Source: Synechococcus sp. A18-25c
GTDB taxonomy: Bacteria > Cyanobacteriota > Cyanobacteriia > PCC-6307 > Cyanobiaceae
Direction of reading: 5' to 3'
DNA: 64,000 nucleotides
Assembly (NCBI RefSeq): GCF_014280035.1
Contig: NZ_CP047957.1
Coordinates: forward strand, 1,922,001-1,986,000
How positions within the stretch are numbered: position 1 is the first letter of the stretch; each line of letters opens with the position of its first letter. A program made the position numbers and the translations under genes. The notes beneath the pieces are model-generated. The model worked only from the letters and a program-made list of their open reading frames with translations. It was not told where the DNA came from and ran no database searches. Below are positions 46,609 to 56,799 of the stretch, piece by piece.

Positions 46609-47670
46609 TCATGGGGTCATCAAGGCTTCCAGTAGACCATCCGCTCCATGACGGATCGGATCTCTGCAGACCAATCCGAGTTGATCACTGAGCTGTTGAC
46701 TGAGGACAGTGGCCTCGGATTCGTCCAAACGCGCGGTGTTCAGGGCCAGCGCCCGCACTTTCGGTGGGGGTTCACCGCCGACTGGACGGCCGATCGCAGC
46801 CAAGGACTCACAGAGCGCAATCAGCTCCTGCAGCGGTGGCAAGGGAATCTGCGGGACCCGTTCGATGCGCGTCTGCTGCGCCCGATGCACCATCAACAAG
46901 GCCGTCGGCTGGCTGCCTCGAAGCAACGGCAGGGTGGCCGTGGAGCCTGGATGGCAGAGGGACCCTTGCCCTTCCACGAGCACCAGCCCGGTGTCAGGCA
47001 GCGTCGACGCGGCAGCCGTCACCGCAGCTTCAACCGCCCCAGCGGCGTAATCCACGCGCACCGCATCCAAAGGAACGCCCGTCCCACTGATCAGGATCCC
47101 AGCCTGACCGGTGCCGACAAAGGCTGAGGGCACGCCGGCACGAAGCGCCGCCTCATGCACAGCCAAACAGGCACTCATCTTGCCGACGGCCATGTCCGAA
47201 CCAACGGCCAGTACGCGCTTGCAGGGCAGATCGGCAGCGCGCGCTTGCGCCACCTGAAGAACCGCGGGTTCCCGGCGCAGATCCCAGATCCAACGTCCAG
47301 GCTGCACCGCTGCATGCAGCACTGGGTCATCGTCTAGCCGGGTGTGAAGACCACTCGCGAGGGACAAGCCGGCCTCAAGGGCGGCCAGCACATCCGCACG
47401 CATCGCCTCTGGAAGCACCCCACCGGAGGGAGCCAAACCCACCACCGCAACGCGGGGGCCATAGGGCAGCGCAGCAGCCAAGTCCGCCACCACTGGCACG
47501 GACCGGGCAATGCCGGTGACGTCTTGAAGCCGTTCGCCGGCATGGGCGGGGTCGATGACCGCCACAATCGGTCCCTGCCGGTACCGCAGCATCGCCAACC
47601 CCGTTTTGCCGGTGAGGCTGTCGAGTCCACCGTGCTGAAGCAACACCACGGGATCCTGCGCCTTCAGCAT
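46609..47670 (-). CDS. DUF1611 protein, DgcN-like (putative D-glutamate N-acetyltransferase)
   Basis: The protein has 353 residues. A Rossmann-like N-terminus is followed by the P-loop-like DUF1611 domain (VLAVGSDMAVGKMSACLAVHEA, GTGQAGILISG, LVEGQGSLCHP). DUF1611 proteins of this type paired with a dipeptide-epimerase-like partner are named DgcN and are linked to D-glutamate catabolism in marine bacteria. The pair here overlaps by 7 nt. The role is inferred from family and pairing. Confidence 0.72.
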   Translation of the reverse strand: MLKAQDPVVLLQHGGLDSLTGKTGLAMLRYRQGPIVAVIDPAHAGERLQDVTGIARSVPVVADLAAALPYGPRVAVVGLAPSGGVLPEAMRADVLAALEAGLSLASGLHTRLDDDPVLHAAVQPGRWIWDLRREPAVLQVAQARAADLPCKRVLAVGSDMAVGKMSACLAVHEAALRAGVPSAFVGTGQAGILISGTGVPLDAVRVDYAAGAVEAAVTAAASTLPDTGLVLVEGQGSLCHPGSTATLPLLRGSQPTALLMVHRAQQTRIERVPQIPLPPLQELIALCESLAAIGRPVGGEPPPKVRALALNTARLDESEATVLSQQLSDQLGLVCRDPIRHGADGLLEALMTP

Positions 47671-48752
47671 CCCCGTCCCTCGTGAAGATCAATGCCGAGC
47701 CCAGGGGCGGCGGGAACCCTGAGCCGATCCTCATCGAGCTGAAGGCCCGAGTAGGGATCATCAACGAGATTCAGATGGCTGTCGAGATCAGGCCAGCGAA
47801 TGAACGGCAGCAACTGGGCCGCTGCTCCATTCAGCAGCGAACTGTCGGAATAACAGCCCACCATCAGATCGAGCTTGAGCCGCTGGGCCACGCGGGCCAT
47901 CAGCAAGGCTTCCGACAAACCTCCTGTTTTCAGCAGCTTGAGATTGACTCCATCGACATGGGGCGCGAGGCGCAGCAAATCCTCAAGCGACCAACAGCTT
48001 TCATCGGCCACCAGCGGCATGGGGCAATGCGGTTGCAGGGCCGCAAAACCCGCGGCATCACGTTCAGGGTCCCGTTGGGCAGCCAACGGCTGCTCAAGCA
48101 GCACCACATCGGCACGCATCAGATCAGTGACCATGGCTTTCGCTTGATCCAACGTCCAACCACCGTTGGCATCGACCTGAAGCTCCACAGCCCCACCGGT
48201 TGACTGCCGCCGGCTCTCCAGCGACTGGGCAACAGCGACCAGCAGAGCGCGATCGTGATCCAGCCCATCTGGACTGCCGAGCTTCAACTTGATGCGGGTG
48301 GCAGGCACTTGGTCCCACCAGCGCTGGAGGCGCTGCAGCACCGCCTCAACCGGTGCCAGCCCCAACGTGACGCTGGTGGCGACGGCCACCGATCCATCCA
48401 GGGCACAGAGCCGCCAGATCGGTTGCTGCAACGACTTGCCCCACCAGTCCCAGAGGGCCAGATCCACCGCACAGCATGCAGGCGGCGACAAGCCGCGCAA
48501 GCAGGCATCAAAGCCATGGCGATCGCGAGGGTTGAGCGCATTGAGCCTGGGCAACAAGGCCTGAAGCTCCGCTTCGATGCCCGCCAGCTGGTAAGTGCGG
48601 TGGCCGGTGTCGAGGCCACCTGTTTCACCCCGACCGATGACGCCGTCATGGTCGAGGCGCAGCTCCAGTCGTTCAACCGCTGCGGTGGCGCCCCGGCTGA
48701 TGGCCAAAGGGACCGCTTTGGTGAGCGGAAACCGACGCAGTCTCCAAGCCAT
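47664..48752 (-). CDS. Enolase-superfamily epimerase, DgcA-like / L-Ala-D/L-Glu epimerase
   Basis: The protein has 362 residues from the ATG at 48752. The catalytic lysines in TRIKLKLG and later LKLLKTGG, and the metal ligands in LQVDANGGW, LLEQP and ADES, follow the muconate-lactonising subgroup. Relatives are dipeptide epimerases or, when next to DgcN, N-acetyl-D-glutamate racemases. It is upstream of and coupled to the DUF1611 gene. Confidence 0.78.
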   Translation of the reverse strand: MAWRLRRFPLTKAVPLAISRGATAAVERLELRLDHDGVIGRGETGGLDTGHRTYQLAGIEAELQALLPRLNALNPRDRHGFDACLRGLSPPACCAVDLALWDWWGKSLQQPIWRLCALDGSVAVATSVTLGLAPVEAVLQRLQRWWDQVPATRIKLKLGSPDGLDHDRALLVAVAQSLESRRQSTGGAVELQVDANGGWTLDQAKAMVTDLMRADVVLLEQPLAAQRDPERDAAGFAALQPHCPMPLVADESCWSLEDLLRLAPHVDGVNLKLLKTGGLSEALLMARVAQRLKLDLMVGCYSDSSLLNGAAAQLLPFIRWPDLDSHLNLVDDPYSGLQLDEDRLRVPAAPGLGIDLHEGRGC

Positions 48753-48882
48753 GGCGGGCTTGCACCAATCCTCAAGCTGGCATGCGAATGATGCAACCAG
48801 CAAATCAGTTACGGAAGAGACAGACCAGCCGCTTTTCCAGCAGTGAGATCAATCAACTTCCTTTTAAGCATCCCCCACATCC

Positions 48883-50715
48883 ATGGGAAACCGCGTGGTG
48901 AACTCCTCGGCAATTCAGCAAATCATGGAGGATGTTCATGCACGCTTCAGAGATCTTCGCGACGGTCGGCCAGCTGACTACATCCCTGAATTAGCCAAGG
49001 CCAATCCCGACGATTTCGGCATCGTCATCGCCACCACCGATGGTCGCCTTTACGAAGTAGGAGATACAGCGAAGGACTTCACGATTCAGTCGATCTCCAA
49101 ACCATTTGCGTTTGGGCTAGCCCTGAAGCTCCTCTCCTCAGAACACATGCTCGCGAAGGTGGGAGTTGAGCCTTCGGGAGATGCCTTCAACGCCATCAGC
49201 CTTCATCCGGTCACGGGGATTCCCCGCAACCCGATGATTAATGCCGGCGCCATTGCCACCACTGCCCTGATCTGGGCCCACGATCCCGAACGAGCGGAAT
49301 CGCTCCTACTGGATTTCCTCTCCGATATGGCTGGTAACCGCCTTTCTGTTGACGAAGACGTATTCCGCTCCGAGCGAGACACCGGACACCGCAACCGGGC
49401 AATCGGGTACCTGCTGCGCAACTCCGATGTGATCACATCTTCACCAGAGCAAGCGCTGGAGCTGTATTTCCGACAGTGTGCAGTGTCGGTGAGCTGCCGC
49501 GATCTTGCTGTTATGGCGGCCACTCTTGCCTGTCAAGGGCGAAATCCCATCACGAACGTGGTGGGTCTTGATGCCATGTGCAACACCGATGTCCTCGCGG
49601 TGATGGGCAGCTGCGGCATGTACGACTACACAGGCCAGTGGCTCTACAACGTGGGCATGCCTGCGAAGAGTGGTGTCGGCGGTGGCGTGATGGCCGTCGT
49701 GCCTGGGCGCCTTGGCATTGCTGTCTACTCACCGCCCCTGGATACCTACGGCAACTCCTGCCGAGGCATCGCTGTTTGTGAGGAGCTGTCGAAACGACTC
49801 GAACTGCACCTCTTTAACCAGCCCAATCGCGCTGGAACGGTCATTCGTTCCTCCACCAATGGCCAAAAGCGCTATTCGCGGCGCTGGAGAAGCAAAGTCG
49901 ATTTAGATCTCCTGAAAGAGCACGGCGAGAAGATCAAGGTGATGCAGGTTCAAGGGGTTCTTGACTTTGCAGCCGTAGAAGAACTGCTGGCCCACCTCGA
50001 AGGCAGCACGACGAATGAGTCGTTCGTCGTGCTCGACCTGGCCCAAGTGTTGGCGTTACCGAAAGTCAGTATCCGATTACTTCGCGATGCCCTCAGCAAC
50101 CTGCAAAAGCAAGGCATTTATTGCCTGGCATGTCGAGGCGAACACCTCAAAAATTTCTGGCCAACGAAGGAAAGCGAAGCCGAGGGCTGGTTCGAAAGCC
50201 TCGATAGGGCACTGGAAACGGTCGAGAACCGCCTCCTAGAGCAGCTGCACTCCACACAGGGTGGCGAACGACTCCCCAACAACTCCATCACCTTGTTGGC
50301 AGACCTCGGCGAGCAAACCAGGTCTCGTTTGATGGAGCTCCTGGAGCGACGCCATTACAGCCGCAACGATCTGCTGTGCCGCAAAGGTGATGCAGGATCG
50401 GAACTCTTTTTAGTGGAGACGGGCCTTATCAGTGCAGGAATCAACAGTTCGAAAGCAAGCAAACGGATCCGCTTCGCCACATTCAGCTCAGGTGTGTGCA
50501 TCGGTGAAATTGCCTTTCTCAACAACCTGCCCCGCACCGCCGACCTCGTGGCTGATGAGGACAGCACCTGCCTTGTGCTCCACCGCGACACCTTCGAGCA
50601 ACTTCAGCACGAGGAGCCGGAAGTTGCGATCGACATGCTCTTGGCCCTCCACCGCGACGTAGCACGCAAGGTGGATCGCGCCAATCAACAGCTCAGCCTT
50701 CTGGAGCAGCGATGA
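48883..50715 (+). CDS. glsA: Glutaminase with STAS and cyclic-nucleotide-binding domains
   Basis: The protein has 610 residues in three parts. Residues 1-~315 are a beta-lactamase-fold glutaminase with the SISK motif (Ser70, Lys73), MINAGAI and [13 protein letters not shown]. Residues ~345-455 are a STAS domain ([11 protein letters not shown]..., [13 protein letters not shown]). Residues ~480-600 are a cNMP-binding domain ([37 protein letters not shown]). It hydrolyses glutamine to glutamate and ammonia, probably under nucleotide or partner control. miaB follows closely. Confidence 0.92.
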   Translation: MGNRVVNSSAIQQIMEDVHARFRDLRDGRPADYIPELAKANPDDFGIVIATTDGRLYEVGDTAKDFTIQSISKPFAFGLALKLLSSEHMLAKVGVEPSGDAFNAISLHPVTGIPRNPMINAGAIATTALIWAHDPERAESLLLDFLSDMAGNRLSVDEDVFRSERDTGHRNRAIGYLLRNSDVITSSPEQALELYFRQCAVSVSCRDLAVMAATLACQGRNPITNVVGLDAMCNTDVLAVMGSCGMYDYTGQWLYNVGMPAKSGVGGGVMAVVPGRLGIAVYSPPLDTYGNSCRGIAVCEELSKRLELHLFNQPNRAGTVIRSSTNGQKRYSRRWRSKVDLDLLKEHGEKIKVMQVQGVLDFAAVEELLAHLEGSTTNESFVVLDLAQVLALPKVSIRLLRDALSNLQKQGIYCLACRGEHLKNFWPTKESEAEGWFESLDRALETVENRLLEQLHSTQGGERLPNNSITLLADLGEQTRSRLMELLERRHYSRNDLLCRKGDAGSELFLVETGLISAGINSSKASKRIRFATFSSGVCIGEIAFLNNLPRTADLVADEDSTCLVLHRDTFEQLQHEEPEVAIDMLLALHRDVARKVDRANQQLSLLEQR

Positions 50716-50747
50716 CCTTGGGCGGGCCAATGTCCGAGACTGGCATC

Positions 50748-52151
50748 ATGACAGTTTCATCGTTAACGAAACCACTGGCTGGAGCCGCATCATCTCCCTC
50801 CAACCGAGGCAGCTACTGGATCACCACCTTCGGCTGCCAGATGAACAAGGCGGATTCCGAGCGGATGGCGGGGATTCTGCAATCCATGGGCTACCGGGAG
50901 GCGAGCGCCGAACTGGATGCCGATCTGGTGCTGTACAACACCTGCACGATTCGCGACAACGCCGAGCAGAAGGTCTACAGCTATCTGGGCCGTCAAGCGC
51001 AACGCAAACGGACGAACCCGAATCTCACCCTGGTGGTGGCCGGCTGTGTGGCTCAGCAAGAGGGCGAATCCCTCCTCAGGCGAGTGCCAGAGCTGGATCT
51101 GGTGATGGGGCCGCAGCATGCCAACCGACTGGAGACCCTGCTGGAACAGGTGGACAGCGGCCAGCAGGTGGTCGCCACCGAAGAGCACCACATCCTTGAA
51201 GACATCACCACCGCCCGGCGCGACAGCAGCATCTGCGGCTGGGTGAACGTGATTTACGGCTGCAACGAGCGCTGCACCTACTGCGTCGTGCCCTCGGTCC
51301 GAGGCAAGGAGCAGTCACGACTTCCAGAGGCCATCAAGCTGGAGATGGAAGGACTTGCGGCCCAGGGCTACAAGGAAATCACCTTGCTAGGGCAGAACAT
51401 CGATGCCTACGGGCGAGATCTGCCGGGCATCACCCCGGAAGGACGCCGGCAGCACACGCTCACCGATCTGCTCCATCACGTGCATGACGTGGAGGGGCTT
51501 GAACGCATCCGTTTTGCCACGAGCCACCCGCGCTATTTCACCAATCGCTTGATTGATGCCTGCGCCGAGCTCCCGAAGTTGTGCGAGCACTTCCACATCC
51601 CCTTCCAGAGCGGCGACAACGACGTGCTGCAGGCCATGGCTCGGGGCTACACGGTAGAACGTTATCGACGGATCATCGATTACATCCGCGAACGGATGCC
51701 CAATGCGGCATTGAGCGCCGATGTGATCGTGGCCTTCCCAGGTGAAACCGACGCGCAATACCGACGCACCCTGGATCTGATCGAGGCGATTGGCTTCGAT
51801 CAGGTGAACACGGCTGCGTACTCCCCTCGCCCCAACACACCAGCAGCGAACTGGAACAACCAACTACCGGAAGAGGTGAAGGTGGCTCGGCTGAAGGAGA
51901 TCAACGCCCTGGTGGAGCAGTGCGCCCGCAAGGCGAATGCCCGCTACCAGGGCCGCACCGAGGAAGTGCTGGCGGAAGGCATCAACCCGAAGGACCCCAC
52001 CCAGCTCATGGGACGGACCCGCACCAACCGACTCACCTTTTTCAGTGCAACCGGAGCTGACGGCCAGCGTTACCAGGCCGGTGATCTGGTGAACGTGCAC
52101 ATCGATGCCGTGCGCTCCTTCTCCCTCAGTGGCACTCCCATGCACAGCTGA
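50748..52151 (+). CDS. miaB: tRNA-i6A37 methylthiotransferase MiaB
   Basis: The protein has 467 residues from ATG 50748; ATGs at 50712 (overlapping the glsA stop) and 50730 are alternatives. The MTTase domain with [14 protein letters not shown], the radical-SAM cluster [11 protein letters not shown] and a C-terminal TRAM domain are intact. It adds a methylthio group at tRNA position 37. Confidence 0.95.
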   Translation: MTVSSLTKPLAGAASSPSNRGSYWITTFGCQMNKADSERMAGILQSMGYREASAELDADLVLYNTCTIRDNAEQKVYSYLGRQAQRKRTNPNLTLVVAGCVAQQEGESLLRRVPELDLVMGPQHANRLETLLEQVDSGQQVVATEEHHILEDITTARRDSSICGWVNVIYGCNERCTYCVVPSVRGKEQSRLPEAIKLEMEGLAAQGYKEITLLGQNIDAYGRDLPGITPEGRRQHTLTDLLHHVHDVEGLERIRFATSHPRYFTNRLIDACAELPKLCEHFHIPFQSGDNDVLQAMARGYTVERYRRIIDYIRERMPNAALSADVIVAFPGETDAQYRRTLDLIEAIGFDQVNTAAYSPRPNTPAANWNNQLPEEVKVARLKEINALVEQCARKANARYQGRTEEVLAEGINPKDPTQLMGRTRTNRLTFFSATGADGQRYQAGDLVNVHIDAVRSFSLSGTPMHS

Positions 52152-52189
52152 TACCTTTCAGGTTCGCTTGTTGAGTCAACGGCCAGACC

Positions 52190-53251
52190 ATGCCGACTTC
52201 CCTTCTCCGCGTTGGCGTGGTGTTCGGAGGGGCATCCGGTGAACATGACGTGTCGATCCGATCGGCAACAACCGTGATCCGGGGCCTGTCCGACCCGATC
52301 CATCAAGAGCGGTTCCAGGTGATCCCCATCTACATCGACCGCGAGGGTCGTTGGTGGCCTGAATCCGTGGCCCAACAGGTGCTGGACCAAGGGCGAGCGC
52401 TTGCGGCCGAGGAACTCCCCGAACCACTTCCCGCTCCTGGGCTGCGCCAGATTCCTGTGGATGCCAACAGCATCGACGTCTGGTATCCGGTGTTGCATGG
52501 GCCCAACGGTGAAGACGGCACGGTGCAGGGCCTCTTCACCCTGATGCAACAGCCGTTTGTCGGATCCGGCGTTCTGGGTTCCGCCGTTGGCATGGACAAA
52601 CTGGCGATGAAAGCCGCCTTTGCCGCGGCTGGAATTCCCCAGGTTCCTTACCTGGGACTGAATGCTTCCGAATTGCAGGATCCCGAGCTTTTAGAGCGGC
52701 TACTGAACCGCCTGGAGAACGACCTGGGCTACCCCTGCTTCGTAAAGCCCGCCAATCTCGGTTCATCCGTCGGCATCAGCAAAGTGCGCAACCGCGATGA
52801 ACTGCTGGAAGGCCTGCATCAGGCTGCAAGGCTCGATCCCCGTGTGGTGGTCGAGCAAGGCGTGAATGCACGGGAGCTTGAATGTGCCGTGCTTGGCCGC
52901 AGCACGCTCAAATCATCGGTGGTGGGTGAAGTGCGCTTCGACTCCGACTGGTACGACTACGAGACGAAATACACCGAAGGGCTCAGCCACACGCTGATCC
53001 CAGCGCCACTGCCAGCCTCGGTGACGCAACACATTCAGGCCATGGCCATCCGTGCCTGCCGGGCGGTCCATGCCTACGGCCAAGCCCGGGTTGATGTGTT
53101 CTACGACGAAGAGGAGGGCCACATCTGGCTCAATGAGATCAACACCCTTCCTGGGTTCACCTCTCAGAGCATGTACCCCACGTTGTGGGAAGCCTCTGGC
53201 ATTGGTTTGCCACAGCTGGTGGCGGAGCTGGTGGAGTCAGCGCGAGAATGA
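52190..53251 (+). CDS. ddl: D-alanine--D-alanine ligase
   Basis: The protein has 353 residues. [44 protein letters not shown] and [16 protein letters not shown] are the diagnostic ATP-grasp motifs. It supplies D-Ala-D-Ala for peptidoglycan. It opens a ddl-hypothetical-ftsQ-ftsZ run. Confidence 0.96.
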   Translation: MPTSLLRVGVVFGGASGEHDVSIRSATTVIRGLSDPIHQERFQVIPIYIDREGRWWPESVAQQVLDQGRALAAEELPEPLPAPGLRQIPVDANSIDVWYPVLHGPNGEDGTVQGLFTLMQQPFVGSGVLGSAVGMDKLAMKAAFAAAGIPQVPYLGLNASELQDPELLERLLNRLENDLGYPCFVKPANLGSSVGISKVRNRDELLEGLHQAARLDPRVVVEQGVNARELECAVLGRSTLKSSVVGEVRFDSDWYDYETKYTEGLSHTLIPAPLPASVTQHIQAMAIRACRAVHAYGQARVDVFYDEEEGHIWLNEINTLPGFTSQSMYPTLWEASGIGLPQLVAELVESARE

Positions 53252-53276
53252 GCCGACCGCCGCTGGTGCCGCCGCA

Positions 53277-53687
53277 ATGATGCATGGCTTGCTCTGGATC
53301 CCGCTGCTGCTGGCGTTCGTGATGCTGGCCGCTCTGGGCTGGCTGGAACGTCGGCGCCAGAACCTCTTCCGGGTGTGGAGCGACTCCGCAGAACTGGCCA
53401 AGCTCGACGGCTGTGGCGCCGCCAAACTCAAGGATGGGGAATTGTGCTGGAGCAGTTTCCACGCAGGCAGTTTCAAAGAGGAAGGGCGCTTCGTCATCAA
53501 CAGCTTGGAGGTGGTGGAGCTGATGTCGCTCGCCTCCGGCGAAGCCCCACTGGCGGATGAATCCCAAGGGCAATGCCGACTGCGCTTGATCGGCGAAAAC
53601 CAGCAGATGGATGTTCCTTTCTCCGATGCGGACCGGGCTCGAGGCTGGATGAATCAATTAATGATGAAGGCTCGCTGCGATCTGTGA
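53277..53687 (+). CDS. Hypothetical protein with N-terminal anchor
   Basis: The protein has 136 residues from the first of two adjacent ATGs. One N-terminal helix (LLWIPLLLAFVMLAALGWL) is followed by a small soluble domain with LCWSSFHAGSFKEEGRFVI and RLRLIGENQQMDVPFSD. Its stop overlaps the ftsQ start (TGATG). Location suggests a division or envelope link; no family is recognised. Confidence 0.7.
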   Translation: MMHGLLWIPLLLAFVMLAALGWLERRRQNLFRVWSDSAELAKLDGCGAAKLKDGELCWSSFHAGSFKEEGRFVINSLEVVELMSLASGEAPLADESQGQCRLRLIGENQQMDVPFSDADRARGWMNQLMMKARCDL

Positions 53688-54541
53688 TGGCGCGAACCAA
53701 GCCAGGAACGCGTGAGCCCCGAAGCACAGGTCCTATGCCTCCTGGCGTGGAGCGTCGCCGCCGGCTTCGCCAGGAACGACGACGCGACCGGCTGATTCAG
53801 ATCTGGAGGATCACGGTGTTCAGTGGCAGCGCTGCGGCACTGGCATGGCTATTGGTTGGTGCCGGCTGGAGTTTGCGATCACCGAAGCAGATCTCCGTTC
53901 AGGGGAGCGCCCGCTTGGGCACTGATGCGGTCGTCCAGGCCGCCGGTTTGCGCTTCCCACGCCCACTGATCACGCTCGAACCCGCACGGTTGGAACAGCG
54001 GCTGATGGCGGAACTCCCCGTTCAATCGGTCTCCGTGCAACGTCGCCTGCTGCCTCCGGGCCTTGACATTGCCCTTGAAGACCGGCGCCCGATTGCCGCC
54101 GCCAGCCGAACCGGCGCTCGCGGCAGGGAGCAAGGCATGGTGGATCGAGAGGGCAACTGGATGCCGCTCACGGTGGCGCGCCAGGGGGAAGCGCCTGCCA
54201 CGGCGGTTCGCGTCGAGGGTTGGATTCCGAGTCGACGCGCTGTCATCGCGTCTGTGCTGGAGCGTCAAGATCAGCTGGGCAGTCCCCTGCTGTTGATCCA
54301 GATCGCCCCCGATGGGGACATCAGCCTGCGCACCAAAGCGCTGGGCCTGATCAAGCTCGGTTCCAATCAACAGCTGCTGGACCGGCAGCTGAATACCATC
54401 GCTCTGCTGTCCAGCAGCCTGCCGGACAACCTGCGCGGTCAGACCAGTAATGCCATTGATCTTTCGGATCCCTCGAAGCCGGAACTGCAACTGAAACCGG
54501 AACCCAAGGCAGCAGAGGAAGCGAAAACGAGCAAACCCTGA
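53687..54541 (+). CDS. ftsQ: Cell-division protein FtsQ
   Basis: The protein has 284 residues. A basic cytosolic tail (ERRRRLRQERRRDRL) and one transmembrane helix (ITVFSGSAAALAWLLVGAGWSL) are followed by a POTRA domain (RSPKQISVQGSARLGTDAVVQAAGL) and a beta domain. It links FtsZ to the periplasmic division machinery. The Lys/Glu/Pro-rich C-terminus is species-specific. Confidence 0.85.
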   Translation: MARTKPGTREPRSTGPMPPGVERRRRLRQERRRDRLIQIWRITVFSGSAAALAWLLVGAGWSLRSPKQISVQGSARLGTDAVVQAAGLRFPRPLITLEPARLEQRLMAELPVQSVSVQRRLLPPGLDIALEDRRPIAAASRTGARGREQGMVDREGNWMPLTVARQGEAPATAVRVEGWIPSRRAVIASVLERQDQLGSPLLLIQIAPDGDISLRTKALGLIKLGSNQQLLDRQLNTIALLSSSLPDNLRGQTSNAIDLSDPSKPELQLKPEPKAAEEAKTSKP

Positions 54542-54613
54542 CCCCCGGTTGCAGATTTCAGAATCAGCAACGAGTGTGTTTTGAACTCGGCGATTGTCAT
54601 CCGCAGGGACATA

Positions 54614-55774
54614 ATGCACACGCACCTGAATGGTTCAAAGCCGACGATGGAGATGGTGAGCGGTCAGATGTCCTCTTCTCCTGAATCAGCGGGGATCAGT
54701 CCCAGCCAGTCAGCCCGAATCGAGGTGATCGGTGTTGGCGGTGGTGGCAGCAATGCCGTGAACCGAATGATCCAGAGCGACCTGGAGGGCGTGGCCTACC
54801 GGGTGCTCAACACGGATGCTCAGGCTCTGTTGCAGTCATCAGCGCAGAACCGCGTCCAGCTCGGCCAGACCTTGACCCGCGGCCTGGGTGCCGGCGGCAA
54901 TCCCAGCATCGGTCAGAAAGCTGCGGAAGAGTCCCGTGCTGATCTTCAACAGGCGCTCCAGGGCGCAGACCTGGTGTTTATCGCAGCCGGCATGGGTGGC
55001 GGCACCGGCACCGGAGCAGCACCAGTGGTGGCCGAAGTCGCCAAGGAAAGCGGTGCGCTCACCGTCGGCATCGTCACAAAGCCCTTTGGATTCGAAGGAC
55101 GCCGGCGCATGCGTCAGGCCGATGAAGGCATTGCCCGACTGGCCGAGCACGTGGACACGCTGATCGTGATCCCCAACGATCGACTCCGCGATGCCATCGG
55201 CAGCGCCCCTCTGCAGGAAGCCTTCCGCAGCGCGGACGATGTCCTGCGGATGGGTGTGAAAGGCATCACCGACATCATCACCTGCCCTGGCCTGGTGAAT
55301 GTTGACTTCGCCGATGTGCGCTCGGTGATGACCGAAGCCGGCACAGCCCTTCTCGGCATCGGTGTGGGATCAGGCCGCTCCCGTGCCATCGAAGCGGCTC
55401 AGACCGCAATCAACAGTCCCTTGCTGGAGGCAGCCCGCATCGATGGCGCCAAGGGATGTGTGATCAACATCAGTGGCGGCCGAGACATGACCCTCGAGGA
55501 CATGACCACCGCCTCGGAAGTGATCTACGACGTGGTCGATCCTGAAGCCAACATCATTGTTGGCGCGGTGGTGGATGAGAGCCTCGAAGGTGAGATTCAC
55601 GTAACGGTGATCGCCACCGGGTTCGAGAACGGTCAGCCCTATCGCACAGATCGCAGCGTTGCCCGTTCAGCGGCATCGTCGTTCGCCGCAGCCGATTCGC
55701 AAGATTCCGGCGCTCGCATTCCCGAATTTCTGCGGCAGCGTCAGCAAAGGAATGACGCCGATCCGATCAAGTGA
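54614..55774 (+). CDS. ftsZ: Cell-division GTPase FtsZ
   Basis: The protein has 386 residues from the ATG at 54614; ATG at 54647 (375 residues) is possible. The tubulin motif [14 protein letters not shown], the switch [13 protein letters not shown] and the T7 segment [12 protein letters not shown] are intact. The C-terminal peptide [12 protein letters not shown] is the partner-binding tail. It forms the Z ring; its cyanobacterial tether ZipN is also in this window. Confidence 0.96.
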   Translation: MHTHLNGSKPTMEMVSGQMSSSPESAGISPSQSARIEVIGVGGGGSNAVNRMIQSDLEGVAYRVLNTDAQALLQSSAQNRVQLGQTLTRGLGAGGNPSIGQKAAEESRADLQQALQGADLVFIAAGMGGGTGTGAAPVVAEVAKESGALTVGIVTKPFGFEGRRRMRQADEGIARLAEHVDTLIVIPNDRLRDAIGSAPLQEAFRSADDVLRMGVKGITDIITCPGLVNVDFADVRSVMTEAGTALLGIGVGSGRSRAIEAAQTAINSPLLEAARIDGAKGCVINISGGRDMTLEDMTTASEVIYDVVDPEANIIVGAVVDESLEGEIHVTVIATGFENGQPYRTDRSVARSAASSFAAADSQDSGARIPEFLRQRQQRNDADPIK

Positions 55775-55800
55775 TCGCGACCCAAATCAAACGAATCAGG

Positions 55801-55830
55801 CTCTGAACCCACCACGCGTGGGGTCCAGAG
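55801..55830. terminator. Hairpin between ftsZ and ffs
   Basis: CTCTGAACCC...GGGTCCAGAG forms a long stem with a mismatch and a bulge, followed by TTT on the plus strand. It could end ftsZ transcripts and, on the other strand, ffs transcripts. Confidence 0.45.
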
Positions 55831-55840
55831 TTTGAATGTG

Positions 55841-55932
55841 GTGACCCGGAGTCCAGGCCTGTCCTGAGCATCCCGTGTGGCTGCTGCCTTCCGGTTCTGA
55901 CCAGGTTTGGGCGTCCGAACCGCATGGGTCCG
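55841..55932 (-). ncRNA. ffs: Signal recognition particle RNA (4.5S type)
   Basis: On the minus strand the sequence contains GGTCAGAACCGGAAGGCAGC and AGCC, the universally conserved SRP RNA apical loop region, flanked by complementary arms (GACCC near the 5' end with GGGTC near the 3' end). The ends are approximate. Its protein partner Ffh is encoded at 16.5-18.0 kb. Confidence 0.92.
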
Positions 55933-55980
55933 AGTCGCTTGCAATGCTAGCAATGGACGTCCGCTGGTTCGAACACTCGG

Positions 55981-56799
55981 TTGCGCGCCTCCGACCTGAT
56001 CCGGTTCAAGCAGACCGGGCAAACGATCACCATTCTCACGGCCTGGGATGCCCTGAGCTCATCCCTTGTGGAGGCGGCCGGCGCTGATGTGGTGTTGGTG
56101 GGCGACTCCCTCGCCATGGTCAGCCTTGGTCACAGCACCACACTGCCGGTCACGCTCGAGCAGATGCTGCTACACACGCAGGCGGTCTGCCGGGGCTTTC
56201 GGAAAGCACTGGCGGATCAACCGCTCGTGATCACCGATCTGCCGTTCCTGAGCTATCAGTGCGGTCTTGATCGCGCTGTTGCTGCTGCAGGCAGCCTGCT
56301 GAAGCAGTCCGACGCTGCCGGTGTGAAGGTGGAAGGTGCCGAACCGGAGACTGTGGCCGTCATCGAACGGTTGGTCCGCACCGGTATCCCCGTGATGGGC
56401 CATCTGGGCCTCACACCTCAGGCCGTTCACCGTTTGGGTTACAGGCGACAAGCCCAGGATCCCCGCAGCCAAGACCGCCTCCTCCAGCAAGCCATGGAAC
56501 TGGAATCAGCCGGGTGCTTCGCCTTGGTGCTGGAACACGTTCCAACGGAGCTTGCCGGCCGCGTCAGGCGTCAACTGAGCATCCCCGTGATCGGCATTGG
56601 CGCGGGGCCGGATTGTGATGGCCAGGTCTGCGTGACAGCAGATCTTCTTGGTCTCACAGCCTCACAACCCCCCTTCAGCCAGGCACGAATGGATGGTCGT
56701 GGCCTTGGCATCAACGCCCTGCGGAGCTGGCTGGAGGAACAGCGTCAACAGACACCTCCTCCCACCACGCCACCAGCTCCACCAGCACCGCATTGCTGA
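55981..56799 (+). CDS. panB: 3-methyl-2-oxobutanoate hydroxymethyltransferase
   Basis: The protein has 272 residues from a TTG at 55981. [47 protein letters not shown] and [13 protein letters not shown] match PanB, the first step of the pantothenate pathway. A Pro/Thr-rich C-terminus lies in the 89 nt shared with convergent hemW. Confidence 0.93.
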   Translation: MRASDLIRFKQTGQTITILTAWDALSSSLVEAAGADVVLVGDSLAMVSLGHSTTLPVTLEQMLLHTQAVCRGFRKALADQPLVITDLPFLSYQCGLDRAVAAAGSLLKQSDAAGVKVEGAEPETVAVIERLVRTGIPVMGHLGLTPQAVHRLGYRRQAQDPRSQDRLLQQAMELESAGCFALVLEHVPTELAGRVRRQLSIPVIGIGAGPDCDGQVCVTADLLGLTASQPPFSQARMDGRGLGINALRSWLEEQRQQTPPPTTPPAPPAPHC

